From: JBDHWG01 sp046328505
GTDB taxonomy: Bacteria > Chloroflexota > Anaerolineae > Epilineales > JAHCIE01
DNA: 64,000 nt
Assembly: GCA_046328505.1 (NCBI GenBank)
Contig: JAXLWL010000002.1
Location: forward strand, 930,001-994,000
Reading direction: 5' to 3'
Made by a program: the position numbers and the translations under genes. Below, piece by piece: positions 1 through 9,252 of this stretch. Below the pieces are notes generated by a model that saw nothing but the letters and a program-made list of their open reading frames with translations, was not told the origin of the DNA and ran no database searches. Numbering within the stretch: position 1 is the first letter of the stretch; each line of letters begins with the position of its first letter.

Positions 1-1208
1 ACGATCGCGTGGAAGTCGACGAGCTGGAAGGGTGGCTGGTAGCCGGGCTGCACGCGGCGCAGCATCAGGTCGACCGATGCCTCCGCCCCCTCGAACGAGA
101 AGCCCTGATTCTCCAGCTCCTTGATCCGCTGGAGCACCTCGCGCATCCCGTCCTTCCCATTGACCTCGACGCCGAACTCGTCTGCCTTGTAGCGGATATT
201 CCCCTGGCCGGACAGCTCCGAGATGACGACCACCTTCTCGTTGCCGACGAGGGTTGGGTCGATGTGCTGGTAGCTTTCCTCGACGCGCAGGATGGCGGCG
301 ACGTGCGTGCCGCCCTTGTGGGTGAACGCCGCCGAGCCAACGTAGGGCAGGCGTGGGTCGAGTCCCATGTTGGACACCTCGGCGATGTAGCGCGAAAGCT
401 CGGTCAGGCGCGTCAGCGCGCCCGGCGTGAGAAGCTCGTAGCCCATCTTGAACGCCAGGTCGGGCAGGATGGTGCACAGGTTGGCGTTGCCGACGCGCTC
501 GCCGTAGCCGTTGACGGTGCCTTGAACATGCGCGGCGCCGTGGCGAACGGCGACCAGGGTGTTGACAACGCCACACCCGGCGTCGTCGTGGGTATGGATG
601 CCGATGGGCGTTCCCGGAACGGCGGCGATGGCCGCGTCCACGATTTCCTCGACCTCCCACGGCATGCAGCCGCCGTTCGTGTCGCACAGGACGACGACAT
701 CCGCGCCCGCGTTGGCCGCAGACTGGATGGTCTTGAGGGCGTAGTCCGGGTTGCGCTTGTAGCCGTCAAAGAAGTGCTCGGCATCGTAGACGACTTCGCG
801 CCCGTGGGACTTGAGATAGGCGACGGTGTCGCCGATCATGCGCAAGTTCTCGTCGAGCGTTGTGCGCAGGACGTGCTCGACGTGCAGGTCGGATGACTTA
901 CCGAAGATGGCAATCGCGGGAGTCTCCGCGTCGACGAGAAGCTTCACCTGGGGATCGTCGGCGACGGGCGTGTCGGCCTTGCGGGTCGAGCCGAAAGCGG
1001 TGACACGGGCATGGCGCAATGGCAGGCTGCGGACGCGCTGGAAGTACTCGATGTCCTTGGGGTTCGAGCCGGGCCAGCCGCCTTCGATGTAGTCGACGCC
1101 GAACTCATCGAGGCGAGACGTAATCTTTAGTTTGTCTTCGACGGACAGGGACACGCCGGCGTGCTGGGTACCGTCGCGGAGGGTGGTATCGTAGACCAGG
1201 ATGCGCAT
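1..1208 (-). CDS. cimA: (R)-citramalate synthase, C-terminus cut by window edge
   Basis: Condenses acetyl-CoA with pyruvate to citramalate, giving a threonine-independent route to 2-oxobutyrate and isoleucine. The reading frame stays open to the window edge, so about 402 residues are seen and the C-terminal regulatory domain is missing. The N-terminus reads MRILVYDTTLRDGTQ, and a metal-binding HTHDD stretch follows in the HMGL-like TIM barrel. GGWPGSNP early in the barrel and the Pro-Pro-Phe-Gln-Leu near the visible end resemble citramalate synthase rather than 2-isopropylmalate synthase. An AAGGAGAG ribosome binding site lies just before the ATG. It is the last visible gene of the ilv-leu operon, 257 bases after leuD. 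A close LeuA paralogue is possible but less likely, since a separate leuA lies upstream. Confidence 0.9.
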   Translation of the reverse strand, partial: MRILVYDTTLRDGTQHAGVSLSVEDKLKITSRLDEFGVDYIEGGWPGSNPKDIEYFQRVRSLPLRHARVTAFGSTRKADTPVADDPQVKLLVDAETPAIAIFGKSSDLHVEHVLRTTLDENLRMIGDTVAYLKSHGREVVYDAEHFFDGYKRNPDYALKTIQSAANAGADVVVLCDTNGGCMPWEVEEIVDAAIAAVPGTPIGIHTHDDAGCGVVNTLVAVRHGAAHVQGTVNGYGERVGNANLCTILPDLAFKMGYELLTPGALTRLTELSRYIAEVSNMGLDPRLPYVGSAAFTHKGGTHVAAILRVEESYQHIDPTLVGNEKVVVISELSGQGNIRYKADEFGVEVNGKDGMREVLQRIKELENQGFSFEGAEASVDLMLRRVQPGYQPPFQLVDFHAI

Positions 1209-1465
1209 TTACTCTCTCCTTGCCCCGGTGGGGCGATGTGGGCCTCGGGCCGTCCGTCAAGGCTGGCTCCGCAAGCGCCATTGCGGGGAGGAGCGCCGCC
1301 TGTGTCGCTGCCACCCCCGCACACGCTCAGGGGTGACAGCGCACTGTCACCCCTGGCCAATAATGATAATAGAAATGCAGGGACGGGCGGACACGGACAC
1401 GCGCCGCATGGCGCCTGTCTCGTCTGCCGTCAGACAACGCCGCAGCGCAGCGGGGGTCGCGGTCA
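1209..1465 (-). promoter_or_regulatory. leuD-cimA intergenic spacer with perfect hairpin
   Basis: The longest gap inside the operon downstream of leuA. It holds a perfect 11-bp inverted repeat, AGGGGTGACAG at 1329-1339 and its complement at 1344-1354, with a 4-base loop. No T-tract follows on either strand, so this is not a classic terminator. It could be a processing or stability hairpin, or part of an attenuator for cimA. No convincing promoter was seen. Confidence 0.45.
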
Positions 1466-2077
1466 TCAGCCGGCAGCCGCCTCGATGCGGCGCTCGTTCT
1501 CGGTCTCGTAGGCGTCGATGTCACTCGACAGGTTGATGAGGTAGCCCAGCTCGTCCACGCCCTGGAGGAGGCACGTCCTGGCGAACGGGTCGATGGGGAA
1601 GCGCACCGTCTGGCCGTCGGGCAGCGTCAGCGTCTCGGCTGCGAGATCGACGGCGACTTCGGCGTCAGGGTACGCGGCTAGCTGCGACATGAGAGTCGCG
1701 TGTACTTCAGTCCCAACGGCGACGGGCAGCAGCCCGTTCTTGAGGGCGTTGTTGCGGAAGATGTCGGCGAACGACGTGCTGATGATCGCGCGGAAGCCGT
1801 AGTCCACGAGCGCCCAGGGGGCATGCTCGCGCGAGCTGCCGCAGCCGAAGTTGTCGCCGGCGAGCAGCACCTGGCGCCCCTTCATCGCCGGCTGGTTAAG
1901 GATGAAATCCGGAATCGGCTCGCCGTCCTGATAGCGCCAGTCGGAGAAGAGGTACTGGCCGAGTTGGTTCTTGTCGGTGACCTTCAGGTAGCGGGCCGGG
2001 ATAATCTGGTCGGTGTCGATGTTGTTCTCCGCAATAACGACGACCTTACTGCGGAACGGTTTCAACGGTTCAGGCAT
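1466..2077 (-). CDS. leuD: 3-isopropylmalate dehydratase small subunit
   Basis: Small (swivel-domain) subunit of isopropylmalate isomerase, which interconverts 2- and 3-isopropylmalate in leucine synthesis with LeuC. It may also isomerise citramalate for the CimA route. The 203 residues match the family length. The N-terminus has NIDTDQIIPARYL and the mid region GDNFGCGSSREHAPWAL, both hallmark LeuD segments. It starts 18 bases after the leuC stop, so the two subunits are probably co-translated. The C-terminal 20 residues are polar and slightly extended. Confidence 0.97.
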   Translation of the reverse strand: MPEPLKPFRSKVVVIAENNIDTDQIIPARYLKVTDKNQLGQYLFSDWRYQDGEPIPDFILNQPAMKGRQVLLAGDNFGCGSSREHAPWALVDYGFRAIISTSFADIFRNNALKNGLLPVAVGTEVHATLMSQLAAYPDAEVAVDLAAETLTLPDGQTVRFPIDPFARTCLLQGVDELGYLINLSSDIDAYETENERRIEAAAG

Positions 2078-2095
2078 GCTAGAATTTCCTTACAC

Positions 2096-3508
2096 CTAGA
2101 TCAACGTCCGCACGTCGGTGACGACGCCGGTAAGAGCCGTGGCCGCGGCGGTGAGCGGGCTGGCGAGGAAGGTCCGCCCGCCGCGTCCCTGGCGGCCTTC
2201 GAAGTTGCGGTTGCTGGTGCTGACACAGTACTGGCCGGGGCGCAGCTCGTCGCCGTTCATGGCGATGCACATGCTGCAGCCGGCCTCGCGCCACTCGGCG
2301 CCTGCTGCCTTGAAGACCTGGTCCAGCCCTTCGCTCTCCGCCTGGGCCTTGACCTCGGCCGAGCCTGGCACGACCATCACGCGCACGTTCGGGCTGACCG
2401 TGCGGCCCTTCATCAGCGAGGCAGCCTCGCGCAGGTCGGTGATGCGCGAGTTAGTGCAGGAGCCGATGAACACGACGTCGACCGGGTGGCCGAGGAGCGG
2501 CTCGCCGGGACGCAGGTTCATGTAGTGCAGCGCCTTCTCGAGGGAGGTTCGCTGGAGGCCATCCGAGAAATCGTCGGGGTTGGGGATGCGGCCGGTGATG
2601 GGCATGCCCATGCCAGGATTGGTGCCGTACGTAATCATCGGTTCCAGCTCGTCGGCGTGGAGCGTGATCGAACGGTCGTAGGTTGCGCCGCTGTCGGATG
2701 GCAGTGCCTGCCAGCGGGCAACCGCGGCCTCCCACGCCTCCCCCTTCGGGGCGAATGGGCGGCCGGCCAGGTACTCGAAGGTTGTGTCGTCCGGGGCAAT
2801 CATCCCGGCGCGCGCGCCGCCCTCGATGCTCATGTTGCACACCGTCATGCGCCCTTCCATCGTCAGGGCGCGGATCGCGCTGCCAGTGTACTCGAAGACG
2901 TGGCCGGTGCCACCGCCGACGCCGTTCTTGGCGATGACAGCGAGGATGATGTCCTTCGCCGCGACGCCGGGGTGCAGGGCGCCATCGACCCGGACTTCCA
3001 TCGTCTTTGGCTTGCGCTGCAGAAGGCACTGCGTGGCGAGGACGTGCTCGACCTCACTCGTACCGATGCCGAAGGCCAGCGCGCCGAATGCGCCGTGAGT
3101 CGAGGTATGGCTGTCGCCGCAGACGATGGTCATGCCGGGCTGCGTCAGCCCGAGCTGCGGGCCGATGACGTGGACGATGCCCTGCTCGGCCGTGTGAATA
3201 TCGTACAGCTTGATGCCGAAGTCGTGGGCGTTCGTGCGCATCTGCTCGATCTGCTTCGCCGCCATCACGTCGATGATGGGAATCGAGCGCGGCGTTGTCG
3301 GGACGCTGTGGTCGATGGTCGCGACTGTGCGGTCGGGCCGCCGTACCTTCAGACCCTTCTCGCGCAGCCCGGTGAACGCCTGGGGCGAGGTGACTTCGTG
3401 CACCAGGTGCAGGTCGATATAGAGAACGGTGGGCGCGCCGGGGTCGGCCTTCACGACGTGGGCATCCCAGATTTTCTCGAACAGAGTTCGTGGTCGAGTC
3501 GCAGACAT
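2096..3508 (-). CDS. leuC: 3-isopropylmalate dehydratase large subunit
   Basis: Aconitase-superfamily large subunit carrying the [4Fe-4S] cluster. The cluster ligands are visible in GSCTNSRITDL and in AGCSMCIAMNGD (Cys-x2-Cys). CGDSHTSTHGAFGALAFGIGT is the conserved active-site stretch. I start it at the ATG at 3508 (MSATRPRTLFEKIWDAH), where AAAGGATCC provides the ribosome binding site. A TTG five codons upstream is also in frame. The gene sits between leuA and leuD in the operon. A 10-bp GC-rich hairpin lies in the 66-base gap after leuA. Confidence 0.97.
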   Translation of the reverse strand: MSATRPRTLFEKIWDAHVVKADPGAPTVLYIDLHLVHEVTSPQAFTGLREKGLKVRRPDRTVATIDHSVPTTPRSIPIIDVMAAKQIEQMRTNAHDFGIKLYDIHTAEQGIVHVIGPQLGLTQPGMTIVCGDSHTSTHGAFGALAFGIGTSEVEHVLATQCLLQRKPKTMEVRVDGALHPGVAAKDIILAVIAKNGVGGGTGHVFEYTGSAIRALTMEGRMTVCNMSIEGGARAGMIAPDDTTFEYLAGRPFAPKGEAWEAAVARWQALPSDSGATYDRSITLHADELEPMITYGTNPGMGMPITGRIPNPDDFSDGLQRTSLEKALHYMNLRPGEPLLGHPVDVVFIGSCTNSRITDLREAASLMKGRTVSPNVRVMVVPGSAEVKAQAESEGLDQVFKAAGAEWREAGCSMCIAMNGDELRPGQYCVSTSNRNFEGRQGRGGRTFLASPLTAAATALTGVVTDVRTLI

Positions 3509-3526
3509 AGGATCCTTTCGCAACGT

Positions 3527-3553
3527 CCCCCTCTCCGAAAACGGGAGAGGGGG
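3527..3553 (-). repeat. leuA-leuC intercistronic hairpin
   Basis: CCCCCTCTCC (3527-3536) pairs with GGAGAGGGGG (3544-3553) across a 7-base loop. On the transcribed strand it lies right before the leuC ribosome binding site. There is no T-tract, so it looks like an RNA stability or processing hairpin, or a dispersed GC-rich repeat, rather than a terminator. Confidence 0.6.
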
Positions 3554-3574
3554 CTTGGTAGTGAGGTATGAGAC

Positions 3575-5197
3575 TCAGGGTGTGACGACGCCTTCAGGTA
3601 CGCCGGGCGTGACGCGCTGGGCGGACTGCTCCCGCGCCCCCACGAGGCGGTTGAGGGCAGCGATGTAGGCCCTTGCCGACGCGACAAGGGTGTCGGTGTC
3701 GGCGCCGTGGCCGTTGACGAGGATGCGCTTCCCATCTACGCCCTCGCCCTCGACGCGCACGCTTACCTCGGCCATCGCGTCGATACCCGCCGTAATAGCG
3801 TTGATGTTAAACTCAAGAAGGCGGTTAGGCACGCCTATGATCCGGTCGATGGCCTTGTAGGCCGCGTCAACGGGGCCCGTGCCCATCGTCGCTTCGGTGT
3901 GCTCGTCGCCCACCGGACCCGTCATGCGCACCGTCGCCGTCGGGATGCCGGGGAAGCCGGAGTGGATGTGAAGCTGGTCCAGCTGCCAGTACTGCGGCGG
4001 CGCGAAGACCTCGTCCAGCACCAGGGCTTCCAGGTCGCGGTCGGTGACGGTCTTCTTCTTGTCGCAGAGATCCTTGAAGCGCTCGAACGCCTTCTGGACC
4101 TCTTCCCGCGACAGGTTGTAGCCCAGCTCGCGGAGGCGCTCGGCCAGGGCGTGGCGGCCGCTGTGCTTGCCCAGGACGAGCTTGGTCTGAGCGACGCCGA
4201 CCGTCTCCGGCCGCATGATCTCGTAAGTCAGGTGGTGCTTGAGCATGCCGTCCTGGTGAATGCCCGCCTCGTGTGCGAAGGCGTTTGCGCCGACGATGGC
4301 CTTGTTGGGCTGGACCGGGATGCCTGTGTAGTGGCTGACCAGGCGGCTGGCGCGGTAGATTTGTGTCGTGTCGACGGCGGTGGTCAGGCCGTACATGGTG
4401 GGACGCGTGTGCAGCGCCATGACGACCTCTTCCAGGGAGGTGTTGCCCGCGCGCTCGCCGATGCCGTTGATCGTCACTTCGACCTGCCGCGCTCCATTCT
4501 GGACTGCGGCGAGGGTGTTGGCCGTCGCCAGTCCCAGGTCGTCGTGGCAGTGGGCGGAGATGATGATCTGATCGGCGCCCGGCACGCGCTCGCGGATGGC
4601 GCAGATGAGGCCGCCGAACTCTTGAGGTGTGGTGTAGCCGACGGTGTCGGGGATGTTGACCGTGGTTGCGCCGGCCTCGATGGCCGCCTCAACTGCCTGG
4701 AAGAGGAACTGCGGGTCCGAGCGGCCGGCGTCTTCGGGGGAGAACTCCACGTCATCGCATAGCGACTTTGCGTAGCCAACCATCTCGCGAATCTGCTTCA
4801 GGCAGTCTTCGCGCGAAATCTGCAGCTTGTGCTTCAGGTGGATATCGGACGTGGCGAGGAAGGTATGAATGCGGTGGCGCGGGGCGTGGCGCACGGCGTC
4901 GTAGCAGCGGTCGATGTCGACCTTCGCGGCGCGAGCCAGGCCCGCGATGACGGGCGGCCCATTGGGACGGTCTTCGCCAAGCGGCCCGACTTCGGTGGCG
5001 ATGCGCTTGACGGCTTGGTAGTCGCCGGGCGAGGCGATGGGGAACCCGGCTTCGATGATATCGACGCCCAGCCGCACGAGCTGCTTGGCGACTTCGATCT
5101 TCTCATCCTCGTTCATGGTCGCGCCCGGCGACTGCTCGCCATCGCGCAGGGTGGTATCGAAAATCAGGACGCGGTCGGATACGTGTGGGTCGGACAT
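3575..5197 (-). CDS. leuA: 2-isopropylmalate synthase
   Basis: Commits 2-oxoisovalerate and acetyl-CoA to leucine synthesis. The TIM barrel opens with FDTTLRDGEQSPGATM and carries the metal ligands in SAHCHDDLGLA and the INGIGERAGN segment. The C-terminal third (from about residue 395) is the LeuA allosteric dimer domain, with an EFNINAITAG-like start, which normally binds leucine for feedback inhibition. The length of 540 residues is usual for the long LeuA class. An AAGGAG site lies 9 bases before the ATG. It is separated from ilvC by a 270-base leader holding several hairpins and a short ORF, which suggests its own control point. Confidence 0.96.
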   Translation of the reverse strand: MSDPHVSDRVLIFDTTLRDGEQSPGATMNEDEKIEVAKQLVRLGVDIIEAGFPIASPGDYQAVKRIATEVGPLGEDRPNGPPVIAGLARAAKVDIDRCYDAVRHAPRHRIHTFLATSDIHLKHKLQISREDCLKQIREMVGYAKSLCDDVEFSPEDAGRSDPQFLFQAVEAAIEAGATTVNIPDTVGYTTPQEFGGLICAIRERVPGADQIIISAHCHDDLGLATANTLAAVQNGARQVEVTINGIGERAGNTSLEEVVMALHTRPTMYGLTTAVDTTQIYRASRLVSHYTGIPVQPNKAIVGANAFAHEAGIHQDGMLKHHLTYEIMRPETVGVAQTKLVLGKHSGRHALAERLRELGYNLSREEVQKAFERFKDLCDKKKTVTDRDLEALVLDEVFAPPQYWQLDQLHIHSGFPGIPTATVRMTGPVGDEHTEATMGTGPVDAAYKAIDRIIGVPNRLLEFNINAITAGIDAMAEVSVRVEGEGVDGKRILVNGHGADTDTLVASARAYIAALNRLVGAREQSAQRVTPGVPEGVVTP

Positions 5198-5219
5198 GGT
5201 CGATATGCTCCTTAGGGGT

Positions 5220-5290
5220 GAGGGGCACGCGGCAAGGGGCCGAGAGAGCGGAGTCGCCGACGGGGTCCGGTCCCTTCCCGCGTGCTCCTC
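5220..5290 (-). promoter_or_regulatory. Large imperfect hairpin just upstream of leuA
   Basis: On the transcribed strand, bases 5290-5268 pair with 5242-5220. The blocks are GAGG, GCACGCGG, AAGGG and CCG with their complements, separated by three single symmetric mismatches, and the loop is 25 bases. The 3' arm ends a few bases before the leuA ribosome binding site. No T-tract follows, so it is not a simple terminator. It could control leuA translation or be a stable RNA domain. Confidence 0.55.
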
Positions 5291-5381
5291 ACAGCGTGCC
5301 GTCTACAGTTGATGAGTTCAGCGTTCCCTGTTTGGGTGGGCAGCCGAATCGGCTACCCCATCTAAGGCCATCTTCGCTCAC
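5289..5381 (-). CDS. Possible 30-residue upstream ORF before leuA
   Basis: A GTG-initiated reading frame of 30 codons preceded by a strong AAAGGAGG site four bases upstream. The peptide begins VSEDGLRWGSRFG and ends TVDGTL. It is not a run of branched-chain residues: only three Leu and two Val codons. Its stop codon abuts the 5' arm of the hairpin next to leuA, and a hairpin (GGGTAGCCGA against TCGGCTGCCC, one G-T pair) lies inside it. It could be a regulatory upstream ORF, but it may equally be chance. Confidence 0.3.
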   Translation of the reverse strand: MSEDGLRWGSRFGCPPKQGTLNSSTVDGTL

Positions 5382-5410
5382 GGCGCCTCCTTTCAGCTTG
5401 ACGCCCAAAC

Positions 5411-5459
5411 GAGGTACACAGGCGTCCCCGATGTTGAGCCGGTCGCGCCTGTGTACCTC
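5411..5459 (-). terminator. Hairpin after ilvC
   Basis: A perfect 14-bp inverted repeat, GAGGTACACAGGCG at 5411-5424 and its complement at 5446-5459, with a 21-base loop. It begins 8 bases past the ilvC stop on the transcribed strand. Only a weak GTTTGGG follows, so it may be a partial terminator or a 3'-end stabiliser separating ilvBNC from leuACD-cimA. Confidence 0.45.
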
Positions 5460-5467
5460 TGTCCTGC

Positions 5468-6519
<1,052 letters not shown>

Positions 6520-6542
6520 TCAGAGGCTCCTTATCGCCTTGA

Positions 6543-7082
6543 TTAGTTGCTGATGACACGCCACTCGCCGCGGGCGTGCTCGTCGGTCTCTTCCTGGAAC
6601 AGCGGCTCGTCGCTGCGGGTCATGGCGATGAGGCCCGTGCGCACCATCTCCCGGATGCCAAACGGCTGCATGAGCTGGACGAACGCGTCGACCTTGGCCG
6701 GCACGCCGGTCATCTCGATGATGAGGGACTGCTGCCCCACGTCCACGATGCGAGCGCGATAGATGTCCACGAGCTGCATGATCTCGCCGCGCTGCTGGGC
6801 GTCGGCGCTGACTTTGATGAGCAGCAGGTCGCGCAGGACAGTCGGGGCGTCGGTGATATCCTGAACGAACAGGACATTCACCAGCTTGTAGAGGTTGCGC
6901 TCGACCAGGCTGTGATCGGCGACGTTGGAGTCAACGACGATTGTCATGCGCGAGACGGAGGGGTCCTCGGTCTCGCCGACCGTGAGGCTCTCGATATTGA
7001 AGTTGCGGCGGCGGAACAGTCCGGCCACGCGCGCCAGAACGCCAGGTTTGTTCTCCACCAGGGCCACGAGAGTGTGTTTCAT
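6543..7082 (-). CDS. ilvN: Acetolactate synthase small (regulatory) subunit
   Basis: Regulatory subunit that binds valine and activates the IlvB catalytic subunit. The N-terminal ACT domain reads LVALVENKPGVLARVAGLFRR, followed by NIESLTVGETEDPSVSRMT. The second half is the ALS_ss C-terminal domain. The 179 residues are typical of the IlvH/IlvN family. AAGGGAGC lies before the ATG. It is 18 bases downstream of ilvB and 23 bases upstream of ilvC, so it sits in the ilvBNC core of the operon. Confidence 0.96.
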   Translation of the reverse strand: MKHTLVALVENKPGVLARVAGLFRRRNFNIESLTVGETEDPSVSRMTIVVDSNVADHSLVERNLYKLVNVLFVQDITDAPTVLRDLLLIKVSADAQQRGEIMQLVDIYRARIVDVGQQSLIIEMTGVPAKVDAFVQLMQPFGIREMVRTGLIAMTRSDEPLFQEETDEHARGEWRVISN

Positions 7083-7100
7083 GATAAGCTCCCTTCGCGC

Positions 7101-8846
7101 CTACACGCTAGCCGCGCCGATACCGGCGGCCTTCATCTCTTCCGTCACCTCGGTCGCGTCTCCCTCGACCGGGCGGCGGATCATGTCGGACAACGAGGCG
7201 CCCGCCGGCACCATTGGGTACACAACTTCTTCCATCTCGACGCGGAACTCGATGAGCACCGGCCCGTGCATCTGGCGGACTTTCTGGATTGTCGGGATGA
7301 CGTCTTCGCGACGGTTCACGCAGAAAGCCGGGATACCGTAGGCGTCGGCGATCTTGGTGAAGTCGGGGTTGAGCAGGGGGGTCGCGGCGTAGCGCTTCTC
7401 GTAGAAGAACTCCTGCCACTGGCGCACCATGCCCAGGAAGTTGTTGTTGATGATGGCAATCTTGATGTCGACGTTCTCTTGCACCGAGGTTGCCAGCTCA
7501 GCCATCGTCATCTGGAAGCCGCCGTCACCGGCGACGACCCACACTTCCTCGTTTGGCAGGCCCATCTTCGCGCCGATGGCGGCGGGCAGGGCGAAGCCCA
7601 TTGTGCCGAGGCCGCCGGAGGTGATGAGGGTGCGTGGGCGGTCGTGGTTGTAGTACTGCATTTCCCACATCTGGTGCTGGCCGACGTCGGTCACGGTCAC
7701 GGCGTTCCCGCCCGTGGCCTCCCACAAGTCGCGGATGACGTGGACGCTGTACAGGTGGCCATTGTGATCCTGGTTAAGAATGTCACGCGTTTCGGTGTCG
7801 TGCGCCCATTCCTTGATAGTCGCGTTCCACGCGCTGTGATCGGCGGGCTGAACGTGGGGGTTCATCTCTTCCAGCACGCTCTTGAGGTCGCCGATGAGTG
7901 GCACGTCCACCTTGACGTTCTTGTTGACTTCGGTGGGGTCGAGCTCGATGTGGATTTTCTTGGCGTTGGGGGCGTAGGTCTTGATGGTGCCGGTGACACG
8001 GTCGTCGAAGCGCATGCCGAAGGCGAGGAGCAGGTCGGCTTCCTGGATAGCGCGGTTGACATAAGCTTCGCCATGCATACCCATCACGCCGATACACAGC
8101 GGGTGCGAGCGCGGGAAGGCGCCGATACCGAGCAGGGTAAGCGCGACTGGCGTATTAGTCTTCTCGGCGAACTCGCGCACTTCGTCGTAAGCGCCGGAGA
8201 GGACAATGCCGTGGCCGGCCAGGATGACGGGGCGCTTGGAGTTGTTGATCATCTCAAGCGCCTGGGCCATGCTCTCAGAGACCGGGTGTGGCCGCGGGCG
8301 GTAGCCGCGCAGGCGAATGGGGCGATCATCCCAGACGAAGTCCGTGGTCGCCTGCTGGCAGTCCTTGGAGATGTCCACGAGGACGGGGCCTGGGCGGCCG
8401 CTGCGCGCGATGTGGAACGCTTCGCGCAGGACGCCGGCCAGTTCGCGGACGTCGGTGACGAGATAGTTGTGCTTCGTCACGGGCATCGAGACGCCGGTGA
8501 CGTCCGTTTCCTGGAACGCGTCGGTGCCGATGGCCTTGCTGCCGACCTGGCCCGTGATGGCGACGACCGGCGAGCTATCGAGCATGGCCGTGGCCAGGCC
8601 TGTGATGAGGTTCGTCGCGCCGGGGCCAGAGGTGGCGATGCACACGCCGACCTTGCCGGTGGCGCGAGCGTACCCGTCGGCCATGTGGGATGCGCCCTGC
8701 TCGTGGCGAACCAGGACGTGATGGATGGGATAGTCTACCATCGCATCGTAGGTAGGGAGGATGGCGCCGCCGGGGTACCCGAAGACGGTGTCCACGCCTT
8801 CCTTCATCAGCACTTCCCAAACAATCTGTCCGCCAGTTCGCTGCAT
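7101..8846 (-). CDS. ilvB: Acetolactate synthase large (catalytic) subunit
   Basis: TPP- and FAD-dependent enzyme making acetolactate from pyruvate and acetohydroxybutyrate from pyruvate plus 2-oxobutyrate. The N-terminal domain has VFGYPGGAILP and the catalytic Glu in HEQGASHMADGYAR. GTDAFQETDV is in the expected place, and the C-terminal TPP motif reads GDGGFQMTMAEL through NNNFLGMVRQW. I start it at 8846 (MQRTGGQIVW), giving 581 residues, because GGAGGT lies four bases upstream. The frame stays open to 9011, but that extension overlaps the leader and has no family match. First structural gene of the operon, under the attenuator at 9041-9281. Confidence 0.97.
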   Translation of the reverse strand: MQRTGGQIVWEVLMKEGVDTVFGYPGGAILPTYDAMVDYPIHHVLVRHEQGASHMADGYARATGKVGVCIATSGPGATNLITGLATAMLDSSPVVAITGQVGSKAIGTDAFQETDVTGVSMPVTKHNYLVTDVRELAGVLREAFHIARSGRPGPVLVDISKDCQQATTDFVWDDRPIRLRGYRPRPHPVSESMAQALEMINNSKRPVILAGHGIVLSGAYDEVREFAEKTNTPVALTLLGIGAFPRSHPLCIGVMGMHGEAYVNRAIQEADLLLAFGMRFDDRVTGTIKTYAPNAKKIHIELDPTEVNKNVKVDVPLIGDLKSVLEEMNPHVQPADHSAWNATIKEWAHDTETRDILNQDHNGHLYSVHVIRDLWEATGGNAVTVTDVGQHQMWEMQYYNHDRPRTLITSGGLGTMGFALPAAIGAKMGLPNEEVWVVAGDGGFQMTMAELATSVQENVDIKIAIINNNFLGMVRQWQEFFYEKRYAATPLLNPDFTKIADAYGIPAFCVNRREDVIPTIQKVRQMHGPVLIEFRVEMEEVVYPMVPAGASLSDMIRRPVEGDATEVTEEMKAAGIGAASV

Positions 8847-8907
8847 AGTGACCTCCATTAGGTGGTGTGCATGGCGCACGTTGGCCCATTCACAGAAGGA
8901 AAATAGC

Positions 8908-8957
8908 GACGCCCGCGCTGCCCGGAGCAATACGGCTGGCTCCGGGGCGAGGGCGTC
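8908..8957 (-). promoter_or_regulatory. Second leader hairpin between attenuator and ilvB
   Basis: GACGCCC (8908-8914) pairs with GGGCGTC (8951-8957), and CCCGGAGC (8921-8928) pairs with GCTCCGGG (8939-8946), giving a two-part stem. On the transcribed strand it is followed by GCTATTTTCC, a weak T-run. It could be a second termination point or simply leader structure. Confidence 0.4.
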
Positions 8958-9040
8958 ATTGACCTCACAGGCGATGCTTTGATCGCCGTATTCAGTTGGG
9001 TAGCGGCCCACTCGCTGGGCAAGGTCCCCGCCGACACATC

Positions 9041-9072
9041 AAAAAACCCCTCAGCCTGCGCTGAGGGGTTTT
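9041..9072 (-). terminator. Intrinsic terminator of the ilv attenuator
   Basis: A perfect 13-bp stem, 9043-9055 with 9060-9072, and a 4-base loop. On the minus strand the 3' arm runs into six T residues. It lies about 195 bases before the ilvB start and after the leader peptide. Its 5' arm, CCCCTCAGCG on the transcribed strand, can pair with CGCTGGGGGG at 9126-9117 with one G-U pair, forming a competing antiterminator. Confidence 0.9.
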
Positions 9073-9110
9073 GTTACCATTCGGTACGTCCCGTGGACCG
9101 TGTGCGGCTC

Positions 9111-9209
9111 CTACCGCCCCCCAGCGCCTTTTACCTCCTCGACTACAATGACGAGGAGGCTGCTAATAAGGACGAGGGCGATCGAACCGGTACGGTGCAT
9201 CAGGGACAT
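9111..9209 (-). CDS. ilvL: ilv operon leader peptide (attenuator)
   Basis: A 32-codon ORF whose middle reads IALVLISSLLVIVVEEV, with 13 branched-chain codons in 17. This is the hallmark of ribosome-mediated attenuation as known for enterobacterial ilv and corynebacterial ilvBNC leaders. AGGAAG lies directly before the ATG; a second ATG three codons in is also possible. The peptide starts about 37 bases after the predicted transcript start. A perfect 8-bp hairpin (9134-9141 with 9152-9159) covers the Leu-Leu-Val-Ile-Val-Val-Glu-Glu codons. The antiterminator strand overlaps its last codons, so a ribosome at the stop would block antitermination. The gene symbol is by analogy. Confidence 0.85.
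   Translation of the reverse strand: MSLMHRTGSIALVLISSLLVIVVEEVKGAGGR
9134..9159 (-). promoter_or_regulatory. Pause (1:2) hairpin of the ilv attenuator
   Basis: CCTCCTCG at 9134-9141 pairs perfectly with CGAGGAGG at 9152-9159 around a 10-base loop. It lies within the branched-chain codons of the leader peptide, the position expected for the transcription-pause hairpin in ribosome-mediated attenuation. Confidence 0.7.
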
Positions 9210-9252
9210 CTTCCTGGTTAAAGTTGCGATTGTCGACAGCGGTCTGCCCGCC

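Noticed and set aside
1700..3571. A 623-codon plus-strand open frame opposite leuD and leuC
   Set aside because: It is fully antisense to two well-conserved genes, has Asp/Val/Arg/Ala-rich composition typical of GC-rich shadow frames, and no ribosome binding site or family motif.
5198..5467. T-box riboswitch before leuA
   Set aside because: The conserved AGGGTGGnACCGCG antiterminator sequence was not found on the transcribed strand, and no T-tract terminator follows.
6576..8861. A 761-codon plus-strand open frame opposite ilvN and ilvB
   Set aside because: Same reasoning: antisense of conserved coding sequence, His/Asp/Val-rich composition, no recognisable domain.
8847..9011. N-terminal extension of IlvB
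   Set aside because: The extra residues have no family counterpart, overlap leader structure, and GGAGGT points to the ATG at 8846.
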